The position numbers and the translations under genes are program-made. A DNA stretch of 64,000 nt from Flavobacteriaceae bacterium (lineage in GTDB: Bacteria; Bacteroidota; Bacteroidia; Flavobacteriales; Flavobacteriaceae). Of this stretch, positions 28,822-37,436 are shown piece after piece. Under the pieces are notes generated by a model that ran no database searches, was not told the DNA's origin, and worked only from the letters and a program-made list of their open reading frames with translations. Position 1 is the stretch's first letter. Each line of letters starts with the position of its first letter. Where the stretch lies: positions 8,200-72,199 of the forward strand of contig JABAZA010000056.1 of NCBI GenBank assembly GCA_018608725.1. The letters run 5' to 3'.

Positions 28822-30468
28822 ATGAAAACCAAATCTCTATTATCAATTCCTATTTTGCTTTTAAGCATGTTGATTAATGGACAAACTATAAAATCCGACT
28901 CAGAAACCTTTACCCATCAAGACTCCTTAAGAGGAAGTATTACACCCGAACGTGCCTGGTGGGATTTAAACTATTATCATTTAGACATCGCTGTAAACCC
29001 AAAAACAAAGTCCATCAAAGGAAAAAACACGATTCGCTATACGATTCTTGAACCCAATCAAACACTTCAAATCGACTTACAAGCCCCTATGAAACTCACT
29101 AAAGCAGTTCAAGACGGCGAAGAATTAGTCGTTTTAAAAGATGGAAATGCACATTTTATCAACTTAAAAAAACCACAAATTAAAATTAACGCACAAGAAG
29201 AAATTCAAATTTATTACGAAGGCAAACCACGAGTAGCCGTGAGAGCACCGTGGGATGGTGGAATTTCATGGAAAAAAGATAACAATGGTAATGATTTTAT
29301 TGCCTCCTCATGTCAAGGATTGGGCGCTAGCGTATGGTGGCCTAATAAAGACCATATGTATGATGAAGTTGACAGCATGAAAATTAGTGTAAATGTTCCA
29401 AAACATCTGATGAATATTTCTAATGGACGGCTTCAATCGACTGAAGAACAGAACAATGGAACCACCACCTACAATTGGGTCGTTACAAATCCGATTAACA
29501 ATTATGGAGTGAATATTAACATAGGAGATTATGTTCATTTTTCCGAAGTTTATGAAGGCGAAAAAGGTCCTCTAGATATGGAATACTATGTTTTGAGAGA
29601 TAACCTAGAAAAGGCCAAGAAACAATTTAAAGATGCTCCAAAAATGATGAAAGCTTTTGAATATTGGTTTGGCCCCTACCCTTTTTATGAAGACAGTTTC
29701 AAATTGGTGGAAGTCCCCTATTTAGGAATGGAACACCAAAGTTCTGTTACCTATGGGAATCAATATAAACAAGGCTATCTCGGAAGGGATTTATCGAGAA
29801 CAGGTTGGGGATTAAAATTTGATTTTATTATTATCCACGAATCTGGTCATGAATGGTTTGCAAACAATATTACTTATAAAGATGCTGCTGATATGTGGAT
29901 TCACGAAGGGTTTACAGCCTATTCTGAAAATCTATTTTTAGATTACCACTACGGAAGCGAAGCTTCAGCAGACTATGTCATTGGAACTCGAGCAAACATC
30001 CAAAATGACAAACCAATTATTGGGACGTATAACGTAAACTCCGAAGGGTCTTCCGATATGTATTATAAAGGAGCCAATATGCTACACACACTCCGCCAAC
30101 TGGTAAATGACGATGAAAAATGGAGACAACTATTGAGAGGGTTGAACAAAACATTCTACCATCAAACCGTAACCACTCAAGAAATTGAAAATTATATAAG
30201 TGAATTTTTAGAGTTAAATTTAACTGCATTTTTTAATCAATACCTTCGTGATATACGCATCCCAAATTTTGAATATTATATAGAAAATAATGAATTGAAC
30301 TACCGTTGGAACAACGTGGTCAAAAATTTTGAAATGCCAATTGAAATAGAGATCAATAATGACAACCTCTGGCTCTACCCTAATGCCGCTTGGCAAAAAA
30401 CAAAAATCAAGACTTCAGAAATTAGTATTGATAGAGACTATTATATTACTCACAAACAACTAAAGTAA
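28822..30468 (+). CDS. Secreted M1-family metallopeptidase
   Basis: A 548-residue protein with a signal peptide (residues 1-21, '...MLINGQ'). The M1 aminopeptidase fold is shown by 'LGMEHQSS' (substrate motif, in place of GAMEN), the zinc site 'HESGHEWFANN' (His near 339 and 343) and the third ligand in 'WIHEGFTAYSE'. A beta-domain at ~45-230 precedes it. The long C-terminal helical domain of PepN is absent, as in short secreted Bacteroidota versions. It is followed after 14 bp by the BNR protein gene. Confidence 0.93.
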   Translation: MKTKSLLSIPILLLSMLINGQTIKSDSETFTHQDSLRGSITPERAWWDLNYYHLDIAVNPKTKSIKGKNTIRYTILEPNQTLQIDLQAPMKLTKAVQDGEELVVLKDGNAHFINLKKPQIKINAQEEIQIYYEGKPRVAVRAPWDGGISWKKDNNGNDFIASSCQGLGASVWWPNKDHMYDEVDSMKISVNVPKHLMNISNGRLQSTEEQNNGTTTYNWVVTNPINNYGVNINIGDYVHFSEVYEGEKGPLDMEYYVLRDNLEKAKKQFKDAPKMMKAFEYWFGPYPFYEDSFKLVEVPYLGMEHQSSVTYGNQYKQGYLGRDLSRTGWGLKFDFIIIHESGHEWFANNITYKDAADMWIHEGFTAYSENLFLDYHYGSEASADYVIGTRANIQNDKPIIGTYNVNSEGSSDMYYKGANMLHTLRQLVNDDEKWRQLLRGLNKTFYHQTVTTQEIENYISEFLELNLTAFFNQYLRDIRIPNFEYYIENNELNYRWNNVVKNFEMPIEIEINNDNLWLYPNAAWQKTKIKTSEISIDRDYYITHKQLK

Positions 30469-30482
30469 AAAAACACATCACA

Positions 30483-33400
30483 ATGAAAAACATTCTAACA
30501 ATCTTATTATTGGTAATTAGTTTTAATGGGTTTACACAAGAATTCTCCATGGAACTTCTTAAAAATAAAACACCACGAAACATAGGTCCGGGTGGCATGT
30601 CGGGGCGGGTAACTTCAATTGATGTTGTACATTCCAATCCGGATATTATGTATGCAGGAACCGCATCTGGTGGTCTGTGGAAATCAACTTCTGGAGGGAT
30701 CAAATGGAACCCAATTTTTGATAATGAAGCAACAGCCTCCATTGGTGCCGTTGCCATTCAACAATCCAATCCAAGTGTTATTTGGGTAGGAACTGGCGAA
30801 GGCAATCCTCGCAACAGTCTGAATGGTGGTTATGGTCTCTATAAATCAATAGACGGAGGAAAAAATTGGCAATTAATGGGATTAGAAAAAACGCGACACA
30901 TTCATCGGGTTATTATTGATCCTACAAATCCAAATACAGTTTATGTTGCAGCAATTGGATCGCCTTGGGGAGAACATCCAGAACGAGGCGTGTATAAAAC
31001 CACTGATGGTGGTAAAACATGGGTAAAAATATTATACACCAATCCAAAAAGTGGTGCAGCTGATTTAGTGATGGATCCTCAAAACCCCAATAAATTAATC
31101 GCAGCCATGTGGGAACACAAACGCGACCCTTGGTTTTTTAATTCCGGAGGAGAAGGCTCTGGACTATACAGCACCTATGATGGTGGAGAAACTTGGAAAA
31201 AAATAAGTTCGGAAGATGGATTGCCAGAAGGAAATTTAGGCAGAATTGGCGTGGCCATCTCCCCTAGCAAACCCGATATTGTGTATGCCTTGATTGAAGC
31301 CAAAAAGAACGCCTTATACAAAAGTAGTGACGGTGGTCACCACTGGGAAATGGTCAGTGATAACATGGATGAAATCGGAAATCGACCCTTTTATTATGCC
31401 GATATTTATGTTGATTCTCAAAATGAAAATCGATTGTATTCAATTTTCACCTACGTCAATGTAAGCGAAGATGGTGGGAAAAGTTTTAAACAACTCATGC
31501 CCGCTTATGGCGTCGATAACGGCATTCATCCCGATCATCATGCTTGGTGGATACACCCTACAAACAGCGATTTTATGATTGATGGTAACGATGGTGGATT
31601 AAATATCACTAAAGATGGTGGTGATAGTTGGCGTTTTGTAGGCAATTTGCCCGTAGCACAATTTTACCATATCAATGTAGATAATGAATTTCCATACAAT
31701 GTTTATGGAGGCATGCAAGACAATGGTTCCTGGAGAGGTCCTGCCTATGTATGGCGTGCTCAAGGTATTCGAAACTCGTATTGGCAGGAAATAAGTTTTG
31801 GAGACGGCTTTGATGTCATTCCAGATAAGGATGACTCTCAATTTGGATGGACCATGAGTCAAGAGGGTTATGTAAGTCGTTACGATTGGAAAACAGGAAA
31901 CAATTATATTGTACGTCCAACGCATTCCGATGCAGATATGAACCTTCGTTTTAATTGGAATGCCGCAATCAATATAGATCCAAACTCAAATAATACCTTG
32001 TATTTTGGCAGTCAGTTTGTGCATAAATCCACTGACAAAGGAGATACATGGGAAATTATCTCTCCCGATTTAACCACAAACGATCCCGATAAATTAAAAC
32101 AGCACGAAAGTGGTGGACTAACCATGGATGCTACGGGAGCAGAAAACCATTGCACAATCTTAGTCATCGAACCTTCTATGGTCGAAACAGACATGCTTTG
32201 GGTCGGTACAGACGATGGGCGTGTTCACTACACACAAGATGGAGGATCGCAATGGATCGAGGTTACTAAAAACATCAAAGGCTTACCAAAAGGAAGTTGG
32301 ATTCCACAAATCAAAGCGTCCAAAACAAACAAAGGCGAAGCTCTTTTAGTTGCTAATGATTACAGACGATTCAATTATACCCCTTACGTCTATCGTACTA
32401 AAAACTACGGAAAATCATGGGAACGAATTGTCGATGCAACGGATGTAACAAGTTTTGCCTTATCAATTGTTGAAGATTCTGAAGAACCCAATTTATTTTT
32501 TTTAGGGACAGACGATGGACTTTACATTTCTATTGATAAAGGGGTAAAATGGACGAAATGGACTGAAGGATTTCCAACCGTACCAGTAAAAGATTTAGTC
32601 ATTCATCCACGTGAGCACGATTTAGTGATTGGGACTTTTGGACGAGCCGCATGGATATTAGACGATATTCGTCCGCTAAGGGCCCTCGCAAAAGAACAGA
32701 ATTTACTTCAAAAAACTGTGCACTTGTTTGAGCCCCCTACGGCCTATCAAGCGGCGTATCAACAACCTACAGGAAGTCGGTTTGGTGGCGATGCCCTGTT
32801 TAATGGTGAAAACAGAAAAAGTGGCGCACGGTTTTCTTATTACTTAAACATTAAAGAAATAGATACAACAACGGTTAAAGATGAAGATAAACTCGAAACT
32901 TTAACAGAAATCAAATGGGATTCATTACAACTTCAACTGTTTGATGGGGAGCGTCTTATCCGTACCCTTAAACAAAAAGTACCTAAAGAAAGTGGGATTC
33001 ATTCATGGAAATGGAATATGGATGAAAAAGGCGTTGAATGGCCTTCAAAAAAAATACAAAAATCAACTCGAGAACCTTCTGGAGTTCAAGTGATTCCAGG
33101 AACCTATCGTGCTGTACTGAGTTATGGTGATCAAAGTTCGGAAACCCGTATTGAAGTTCAAAGCGATCCACGAATTCCCTATAATGCAAAAGCCGTCCAA
33201 GCGGTGTATGATAGCTCAAAAACATTTGAGCAACTTCAGCAGACAACAGCAGAAGCTGTTAAACAACTTGTTGAAAGTAATGAAATCGTTTCTGAGTTTT
33301 CTGATAAATTGAACGAAAAAGACAAGGAGTTGCATAAAGATGCTTTAAAAAACTGCAAAGAAATCACAGAAAAAATAGATACTATTTTAGCCCTTTATTT

Positions 33401-33671
33401 TGGGAAAGAAGATAAACGTCAGGGAATTACAAGTGACCCAGTCGTTTCTGTAACAGAACGGATTGGAACAGCTTTGTATTACATTGGTACAAGACAGAAT
33501 GGAATTACAGACACAGAACACAGTCTTGTTGAACACGCCAAAACAGCTATTGACAACGCTTTAAAAACCACAAACCGTTTTTTTGAAGAGGATTGGGTAG
33601 ATTTTAAAACTGAGATGGAAACCAAAGACCTGTCCCCTTTCAAGAATATAAAAACATTTGAATTAAAATAA
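30483..33671 (+). CDS. Secreted sortilin-like protein with BNR/Asp-box repeats
   Basis: A 1062-residue exported protein (signal peptide '...SFNGFTQ'). The first ~740 residues contain about ten Asp-box repeats of the form S/T-x-D-x-G-x-x-W ('SIDGGKNWQL', 'TTDGGKTWVK', 'TYDGGETWKK', 'TKDGGDSWRF', 'TQDGGSQWIE'), which build a ten-bladed VPS10/sortilin-type propeller. A C-terminal region of ~300 residues ('GIHSWKWNMDEKG', helical end) follows. Databases often call such proteins glycosyl hydrolases, but no sialidase catalytic set is evident. No T9SS sorting domain is seen. The role is unknown; the pairing with a peptidase suggests peptide use. Confidence 0.85.
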   Translation: MKNILTILLLVISFNGFTQEFSMELLKNKTPRNIGPGGMSGRVTSIDVVHSNPDIMYAGTASGGLWKSTSGGIKWNPIFDNEATASIGAVAIQQSNPSVIWVGTGEGNPRNSLNGGYGLYKSIDGGKNWQLMGLEKTRHIHRVIIDPTNPNTVYVAAIGSPWGEHPERGVYKTTDGGKTWVKILYTNPKSGAADLVMDPQNPNKLIAAMWEHKRDPWFFNSGGEGSGLYSTYDGGETWKKISSEDGLPEGNLGRIGVAISPSKPDIVYALIEAKKNALYKSSDGGHHWEMVSDNMDEIGNRPFYYADIYVDSQNENRLYSIFTYVNVSEDGGKSFKQLMPAYGVDNGIHPDHHAWWIHPTNSDFMIDGNDGGLNITKDGGDSWRFVGNLPVAQFYHINVDNEFPYNVYGGMQDNGSWRGPAYVWRAQGIRNSYWQEISFGDGFDVIPDKDDSQFGWTMSQEGYVSRYDWKTGNNYIVRPTHSDADMNLRFNWNAAINIDPNSNNTLYFGSQFVHKSTDKGDTWEIISPDLTTNDPDKLKQHESGGLTMDATGAENHCTILVIEPSMVETDMLWVGTDDGRVHYTQDGGSQWIEVTKNIKGLPKGSWIPQIKASKTNKGEALLVANDYRRFNYTPYVYRTKNYGKSWERIVDATDVTSFALSIVEDSEEPNLFFLGTDDGLYISIDKGVKWTKWTEGFPTVPVKDLVIHPREHDLVIGTFGRAAWILDDIRPLRALAKEQNLLQKTVHLFEPPTAYQAAYQQPTGSRFGGDALFNGENRKSGARFSYYLNIKEIDTTTVKDEDKLETLTEIKWDSLQLQLFDGERLIRTLKQKVPKESGIHSWKWNMDEKGVEWPSKKIQKSTREPSGVQVIPGTYRAVLSYGDQSSETRIEVQSDPRIPYNAKAVQAVYDSSKTFEQLQQTTAEAVKQLVESNEIVSEFSDKLNEKDKELHKDALKNCKEITEKIDTILALYFGKEDKRQGITSDPVVSVTERIGTALYYIGTRQNGITDTEHSLVEHAKTAIDNALKTTNRFFEEDWVDFKTEMETKDLSPFKNIKTFELK

Positions 33672-33733
33672 CAAACACATTTTTATGCATTTGTAATTTT
33701 TTAACTAACTTTCGTCTAACTAAATTAAAAAAA

Positions 33734-34297
33734 ATGAAAAGAACAATTCTAACTATACTACTTATTGTCAGCGTTTTGGCATGTAAAAAGAACGTCAAAA
33801 AAACAGAGACTTCCAAAACAACACAAGAAGTTATTGAAAAGACCCCCGCTTTAACAATTGTACTCAATCCTAAAAGTGAGAGTGCAGTAACAGGGACTGC
33901 TAAATTTGTAGAAATTGACGGAGTGGTTCAGATGACTGCGAAGATTAAAGGACTTTCTGAGGGATCTCATGCGATTCATATCCATGACAAAGGAGATTGT
34001 TCATCATCAGATGGAAAATCGTCTGGAGGACATTGGAACCCAACAGCCCAACCCCACGGAAAATGGGGTGCTGAAACAGGGTATCACAAAGGCGATATAG
34101 GAAATTTTGTTGTTGAAAGTTCTGAGGATGAAACCACCGTTGAGTTTAGCACAAACGAATGGTGTATTGGTTGTGGAGATCCTACTAAAGATATTTTGGG
34201 TAAAGGGGTTATTGTGCACCAAGGCGTGGACGATTTTGTATCTCAACCTTCAGGTGCTGCTGGAAGCCGTGTGAGTTGTGGCGGAATTATCCAATAA
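33734..34297 (+). CDS. sodC: Cu/Zn superoxide dismutase lipoprotein
   Basis: A 187-residue protein with a lipobox (VLAC, Cys17) and so probably membrane-anchored in the periplasm. Copper and zinc ligands are in place: His82 and His84 in 'HAIHIHDKGDC', His100 in 'GGHWNP', His108, His118 and Asp121 in 'HKGDIGN', and the late His in 'VIVHQGVDD'. The two disulfide Cys are in 'GDC' and 'RVSCGG'. A second Cys pair, 'CIGCGDP', is additional. It dismutates superoxide. A terminator follows. Confidence 0.93.
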   Translation: MKRTILTILLIVSVLACKKNVKKTETSKTTQEVIEKTPALTIVLNPKSESAVTGTAKFVEIDGVVQMTAKIKGLSEGSHAIHIHDKGDCSSSDGKSSGGHWNPTAQPHGKWGAETGYHKGDIGNFVVESSEDETTVEFSTNEWCIGCGDPTKDILGKGVIVHQGVDDFVSQPSGAAGSRVSCGGIIQ

Positions 34298-34320
34298 GTT
34301 AAGTTTAAACATACAGACAC

Positions 34321-34350
34321 AAAGCTACTCTTAGGGGTAGCTTTTTTTTT
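34321..34350 (+). terminator. Terminator after sodC
   Basis: The arms AAAGCTAC / GTAGCTTT, with an 8-base loop, lead into a run of T. It lies 23 bp past the stop. Confidence 0.8.
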
Positions 34351-34356
34351 ACCCCG

Positions 34357-34383
34357 ATAGCGCGGATTTGTAATCCGTGCTAT
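34357..34383. repeat. REP-like hairpin
   Basis: ATAGCGCGGATT-TGT-AATCCGTGCTAT forms a 12-bp stem with a single G-T wobble and a 3-base loop. It lies directly after the sodC terminator. Its G/C-rich stem contrasts with its AT-rich surroundings, as in REP palindromes. Confidence 0.6.
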
Positions 34384-34428
34384 ACTTTTTTGATGAGGAT
34401 AGAGCCACGAATTAACTCATAAAAATAC

Positions 34429-34436
34429 TACCTTTG
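34429..34436 (+). promoter_or_regulatory. -7 promoter element immediately before the DUF1456 gene
   Basis: TACCTTTG (TAnnTTTG consensus) ends 4 bp before the ATG at 34441. Transcription would start at or next to the start codon, implying a leaderless or near-leaderless mRNA. No TTG at -33 is obvious. Confidence 0.5.
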
Positions 34437-34440
34437 TGGC

Positions 34441-34704
34441 ATGGGATTAAACAACAACGATATATTCAAAAAACTTAGAGTCGCTCATAAATTAAGAGAT
34501 GACGATATTGTAAAAATTTGCAGCTTAAAAGATTTTAAAATCACCAAAAGTGAACTGAATGCGATTTTTAGAAACGAAACCCACCCAAAATACATGGAAT
34601 GTGGCGATCAGTTTTTACGTAATTTTTTAGATGGACTCATCATTCACTTAAGAGGTCCCATGCCCCCAAAGGGCTCAAAATCCACCCCCGTTTCTAAAAA
34701 ATAG
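34441..34704 (+). CDS. DUF1456 family protein, single-repeat form
   Basis: An 87-residue protein, 'MGLNNNDIFKKLRVAHKLRDDDIV' with 'ISKSELNAIFRNETHPKY'-like blocks ('FKITKSELNAIFRNETHPKY'), the DUF1456 (YehS-like) repeat. E. coli YehS is about 156 residues with two such repeats; here only one is present, followed by a Pro/Lys-rich end ('MPPKGSKSTPVSKK'). Function is unknown. The start codon may be the first base of the mRNA. Confidence 0.75.
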   Translation: MGLNNNDIFKKLRVAHKLRDDDIVKICSLKDFKITKSELNAIFRNETHPKYMECGDQFLRNFLDGLIIHLRGPMPPKGSKSTPVSKK

Positions 34705-34783
34705 TCCAGGTGAAACTAGAAAAATTTCTTGAGAAAAGTAACAAATCATTCAATTGACCGACTAACCTATAAAACCAACCAAT

Positions 34784-35272
34784 TTGACATCAGAAAGTAA
34801 TTTTGTAGAACTGTTGCAAAAGCACCAAAATATTGTGCATAAAATTTGCAGGCTTTACACTAATGATCCTGATGCCCATAAAGATTTGTTTCAAGAAATC
34901 ACCATTCAGTTATGGAAAGCGTACCCCAAATTTAGAGGCGATTCAAAATTTAGTACTTGGATGTATCGCGTGGGGCTAAATACCTCTATCACCTTGTACC
35001 GAAAATCCATGAGACGAGTCGAAAGTCAGCGTATTGAACCTGTAGCCTATAAACTTTCTTATGAAGAATATGATGACACCAAGGACGAACAACTGAAAAT
35101 GATTTATGCAGCTGTTCACAAACTAAACGACATAGAAAAAGCAATTGTTTTTCTGTATTTGGAAAACAAAAATTATAAAGAAATTAGTGAAACACTGGGA
35201 ATTAGCGAAGTTAATGCACGTGTTCGAATGAACCGTATTAAAACAAAACTAAAAACTCAGTTAAACTCTTAG
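34784..35272 (+). CDS. ECF-type RNA polymerase sigma factor
   Basis: A 162-residue sigma-70 family factor. Region 2 is 'DPDAHKDLFQEITIQLWKAYPKFRGDSKFSTWMYRVGLN' (residues ~26-66). Region 4 is 'KLNDIEKAIVFLYLENKNYKEISETLGISEVNARVRMNRI' (~113-152). Start is TTG (MTSESNFVELLQK). The next gene begins 2 bp after its stop and encodes a small membrane protein, which may serve as its partner or anti-sigma factor. Confidence 0.9.
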   Translation: MTSESNFVELLQKHQNIVHKICRLYTNDPDAHKDLFQEITIQLWKAYPKFRGDSKFSTWMYRVGLNTSITLYRKSMRRVESQRIEPVAYKLSYEEYDDTKDEQLKMIYAAVHKLNDIEKAIVFLYLENKNYKEISETLGISEVNARVRMNRIKTKLKTQLNS

Positions 35273-35274
35273 AT

Positions 35275-35928
35275 ATGGATGAATTAGAGCTATTAAAAAA
35301 AGACTGGGAAACGTCTTCTAAAAATTATAGAGAATTCAATAAAGAAGAACTTTATAAATTAATTTATAAACGTTCCTCATCAATTGTAAAGTGGATTTTT
35401 ATAATCAGTCTTTTAGAATTTGGATTTTGGACACTTATTTCTTTAGGTTTTAATGGCAGTGAAGACTTAAAGAAAATACAAAGTTATGATGTGAATTACA
35501 TCCTCTACCCTCTTACAATATTAGGCTATGTTGTGTTGATTTATTTCTTTTATGTATTTTATAAAAACTACAAAACTATTTCAGCGACAGACAACACAAA
35601 AATGTTAATGGAACGCATTTTAAAAACCCGTAGAACAGTAAGACACTACGTGATTTTTAATCTTGTTTTTATGTGTATCTCTATCGTTATAGGGGTATAT
35701 ATAGAGTTGACAAACAATCCAGAAGTTCAAATTCTACTCAACAGAATTGAATCGGAAGGCGATGGTAACATTACAGTATTCTATCTAATTGTTGTGGGAT
35801 TAAGTATCGTAGCAATGGCTCTTGTTTCAGCGGTTTTAATTGGGTTCTACTATTTAATTTATGGACTTTTATTGAAACGTTTAAAATCGAATTACAAAGA
35901 TTTAAAAGAATTGGAAACAGAGTCTTAG
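35275..35928 (+). CDS. Membrane protein linked to an ECF sigma factor
   Basis: A 217-residue protein with a ~38-residue polar N-terminus (MDELELLKKDWETSSKNYRE) and four membrane segments (~40-60, 78-97, 122-142, 164-195), then a short basic tail. It has the shape of a membrane-bound anti-sigma factor, but no known anti-sigma motif is visible. Similar flavobacterial proteins are often misnamed beta-carotene monooxygenases. It is tightly coupled to the preceding sigma gene, so regulatory partnership is inferred from context. Confidence 0.7.
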   Translation: MDELELLKKDWETSSKNYREFNKEELYKLIYKRSSSIVKWIFIISLLEFGFWTLISLGFNGSEDLKKIQSYDVNYILYPLTILGYVVLIYFFYVFYKNYKTISATDNTKMLMERILKTRRTVRHYVIFNLVFMCISIVIGVYIELTNNPEVQILLNRIESEGDGNITVFYLIVVGLSIVAMALVSAVLIGFYYLIYGLLLKRLKSNYKDLKELETES

Positions 35929-35929
35929 T

Positions 35930-36727
35930 TTACCATTTCCGTTTCGTATTCAAAGCTTCGTTTTCTAACAATTCTTCCTGAGGGATTACTTTCATAAAAG
36001 AGGGGTGTTGCTCAATTGCGTACTCAATTTTTTCTACGATCTGATCAATCGTCTCCTTTTCATAATCAATTTCCAAAGGGGCTTTAATTTCCATCGTCTG
36101 AAGAATATTTTTTTTCTTCACACGGATGCCTTTTTTGTCAAAAGAGCGTCGAAAACCATCGATAACAATGGGTACAACAATCGGTTTATAATGTTTGATA
36201 ATATGTGCTGTTCCTTTTCGGATGGGCTTAAAAGGAGTGGTTGTCCCTTGTGGAAATGTAATCACCCAACCGTCGTTAAGAGCCTTATTAATATTTGAAA
36301 TATCGCTCATTTTAACCTGTCTATTTACATTCTCCCCAGAAGCACGCCAAGTTCTTTCAATACTAATTGAGCCGGCATAAGCAAATATTTTTGGAAGCAA
36401 CCCAGATTTCATTGTTTCTTTAGCCGCTACAAAATAGACATTCAATTTTGGGTTCCATAAATAACCAACATTTTTAATAGTGTCATTGCGACCACTAAGG
36501 GCTGCATTAAATACATGAAACATCGCCATGACATCCGCAAAATAAGTTTGATGGTTAGAAATAAACAATACCTTTTGTTCTGGTAAATTTCGTAGAATCT
36601 CAGAACCTTCTATTTGAAGTTCATTAAACCCTCTGTAACGTCGGTGGCTCAATACACCTGCTATTCGAATGATCCATTTTTTTAAAATCAGAAATTGACC
36701 AAAAATATTTTTTTTGAAAAGACCCAT
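35930..36727 (-). CDS. 1-acyl-glycerol-3-phosphate acyltransferase-like (PlsC family)
   Basis: A 265-residue protein of the lysophospholipid acyltransferase fold. The catalytic block reads 'FISNHQTYFADVMAMFHVF', so His59 and Asp65 are separated by five residues where the family normally has four (HX4D). The second block is 'FPQGTTTPFKPIRKGTAH' where FPEGTRS is usual. Both changes suggest a subfamily with a distinct acceptor. It lies 31 bp after the NUDIX gene on the same strand and converges on the sigma/membrane pair. Confidence 0.82.
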   Translation of the reverse strand: MGLFKKNIFGQFLILKKWIIRIAGVLSHRRYRGFNELQIEGSEILRNLPEQKVLFISNHQTYFADVMAMFHVFNAALSGRNDTIKNVGYLWNPKLNVYFVAAKETMKSGLLPKIFAYAGSISIERTWRASGENVNRQVKMSDISNINKALNDGWVITFPQGTTTPFKPIRKGTAHIIKHYKPIVVPIVIDGFRRSFDKKGIRVKKKNILQTMEIKAPLEIDYEKETIDQIVEKIEYAIEQHPSFMKVIPQEELLENEALNTKRKW

Positions 36728-36758
36728 CTATTGTTTTAAATTGGAATGCAAACCTAAG

Positions 36759-37406
36759 CTATTTTTTTAAAACTTGATTTATCATTGTTTTAATTTCTAT
36801 CAACATCATGGCGGTGGCTCCCCACACAATACGACCACTAAGTTTAAACGCTGGCACATTATAAATGCTTCCCTCAGCAGTCAATACTTCTGAAAAAACC
36901 TCCGATTTTTTGTTAAGAAACTCCGTTAAAGGCACTTCAAGAATGGTCTCAACTTCTGATTCCTGAAGCGTAAACGTAAGTGGACTCTCTGCAATCCCTA
37001 AAAAAGGAGCTACCAAAAAATTACTTGGTGGAATATAAAGAGATGATAACTCTCGAAGAACTGTAATTTTATCTGAAGATACACCAATCTCTTCAAAAGT
37101 CTCTCGTAGAGCAGTAGCTTCCTTGGAACAATCTTCAGGTTCTGGTTTTCCTCCAGGAAATCCAACTTGAGCAGAATGCACGCCTTTATACGATTTTCGA
37201 ACGATTAAAACCATCCGCGTCTCACCTTCAACACTAGGGTAAAATAATGATAAAACAGCTGCAAGTTTTGCAGATTTACGTTCTTCTTTGTAACGTTCTA
37301 ATAATTGTTCACGAAAAGGAGGTGCCATTTGTAACTGTATGTCCAATCCTGGCAAACTCAATTTATTTATTTCTTGAATCGTTTTTTCAAATGCCTTAAA
37401 TCTCAT
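36759..37406 (-). CDS. NUDIX hydrolase, CoA pyrophosphatase type
   Basis: A 215-residue hydrolase with the Nudix box 'GFPGGKPEPEDCSKEATALRETFEEIGV' at residues ~88-115 (Gly, Glu, ArgGlu, GluGlu all present) and the preceding 'VRKSYKGVHSAQVGFPGG', typical of NudL-like coenzyme A diphosphatases. A TTG three codons upstream is possible, but the ATG at 37406 is preferred. Its 5' region lies back to back with the lipoprotein cyclophilin gene, whose start at 37437 is 30 bp away. Confidence 0.88.
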   Translation of the reverse strand: MRFKAFEKTIQEINKLSLPGLDIQLQMAPPFREQLLERYKEERKSAKLAAVLSLFYPSVEGETRMVLIVRKSYKGVHSAQVGFPGGKPEPEDCSKEATALRETFEEIGVSSDKITVLRELSSLYIPPSNFLVAPFLGIAESPLTFTLQESEVETILEVPLTEFLNKKSEVFSEVLTAEGSIYNVPAFKLSGRIVWGATAMMLIEIKTMINQVLKK

Positions 37407-37436
37407 ATCTTTCAAATTAATAAATCTATACGATCC

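Noticed and set aside
30483-33671. Glycosyl hydrolase or sialidase activity of the BNR protein
   Set aside because: The Asp-box repeats explain the similarity; the Arg triad and Tyr/Glu nucleophile of sialidases are not evident.
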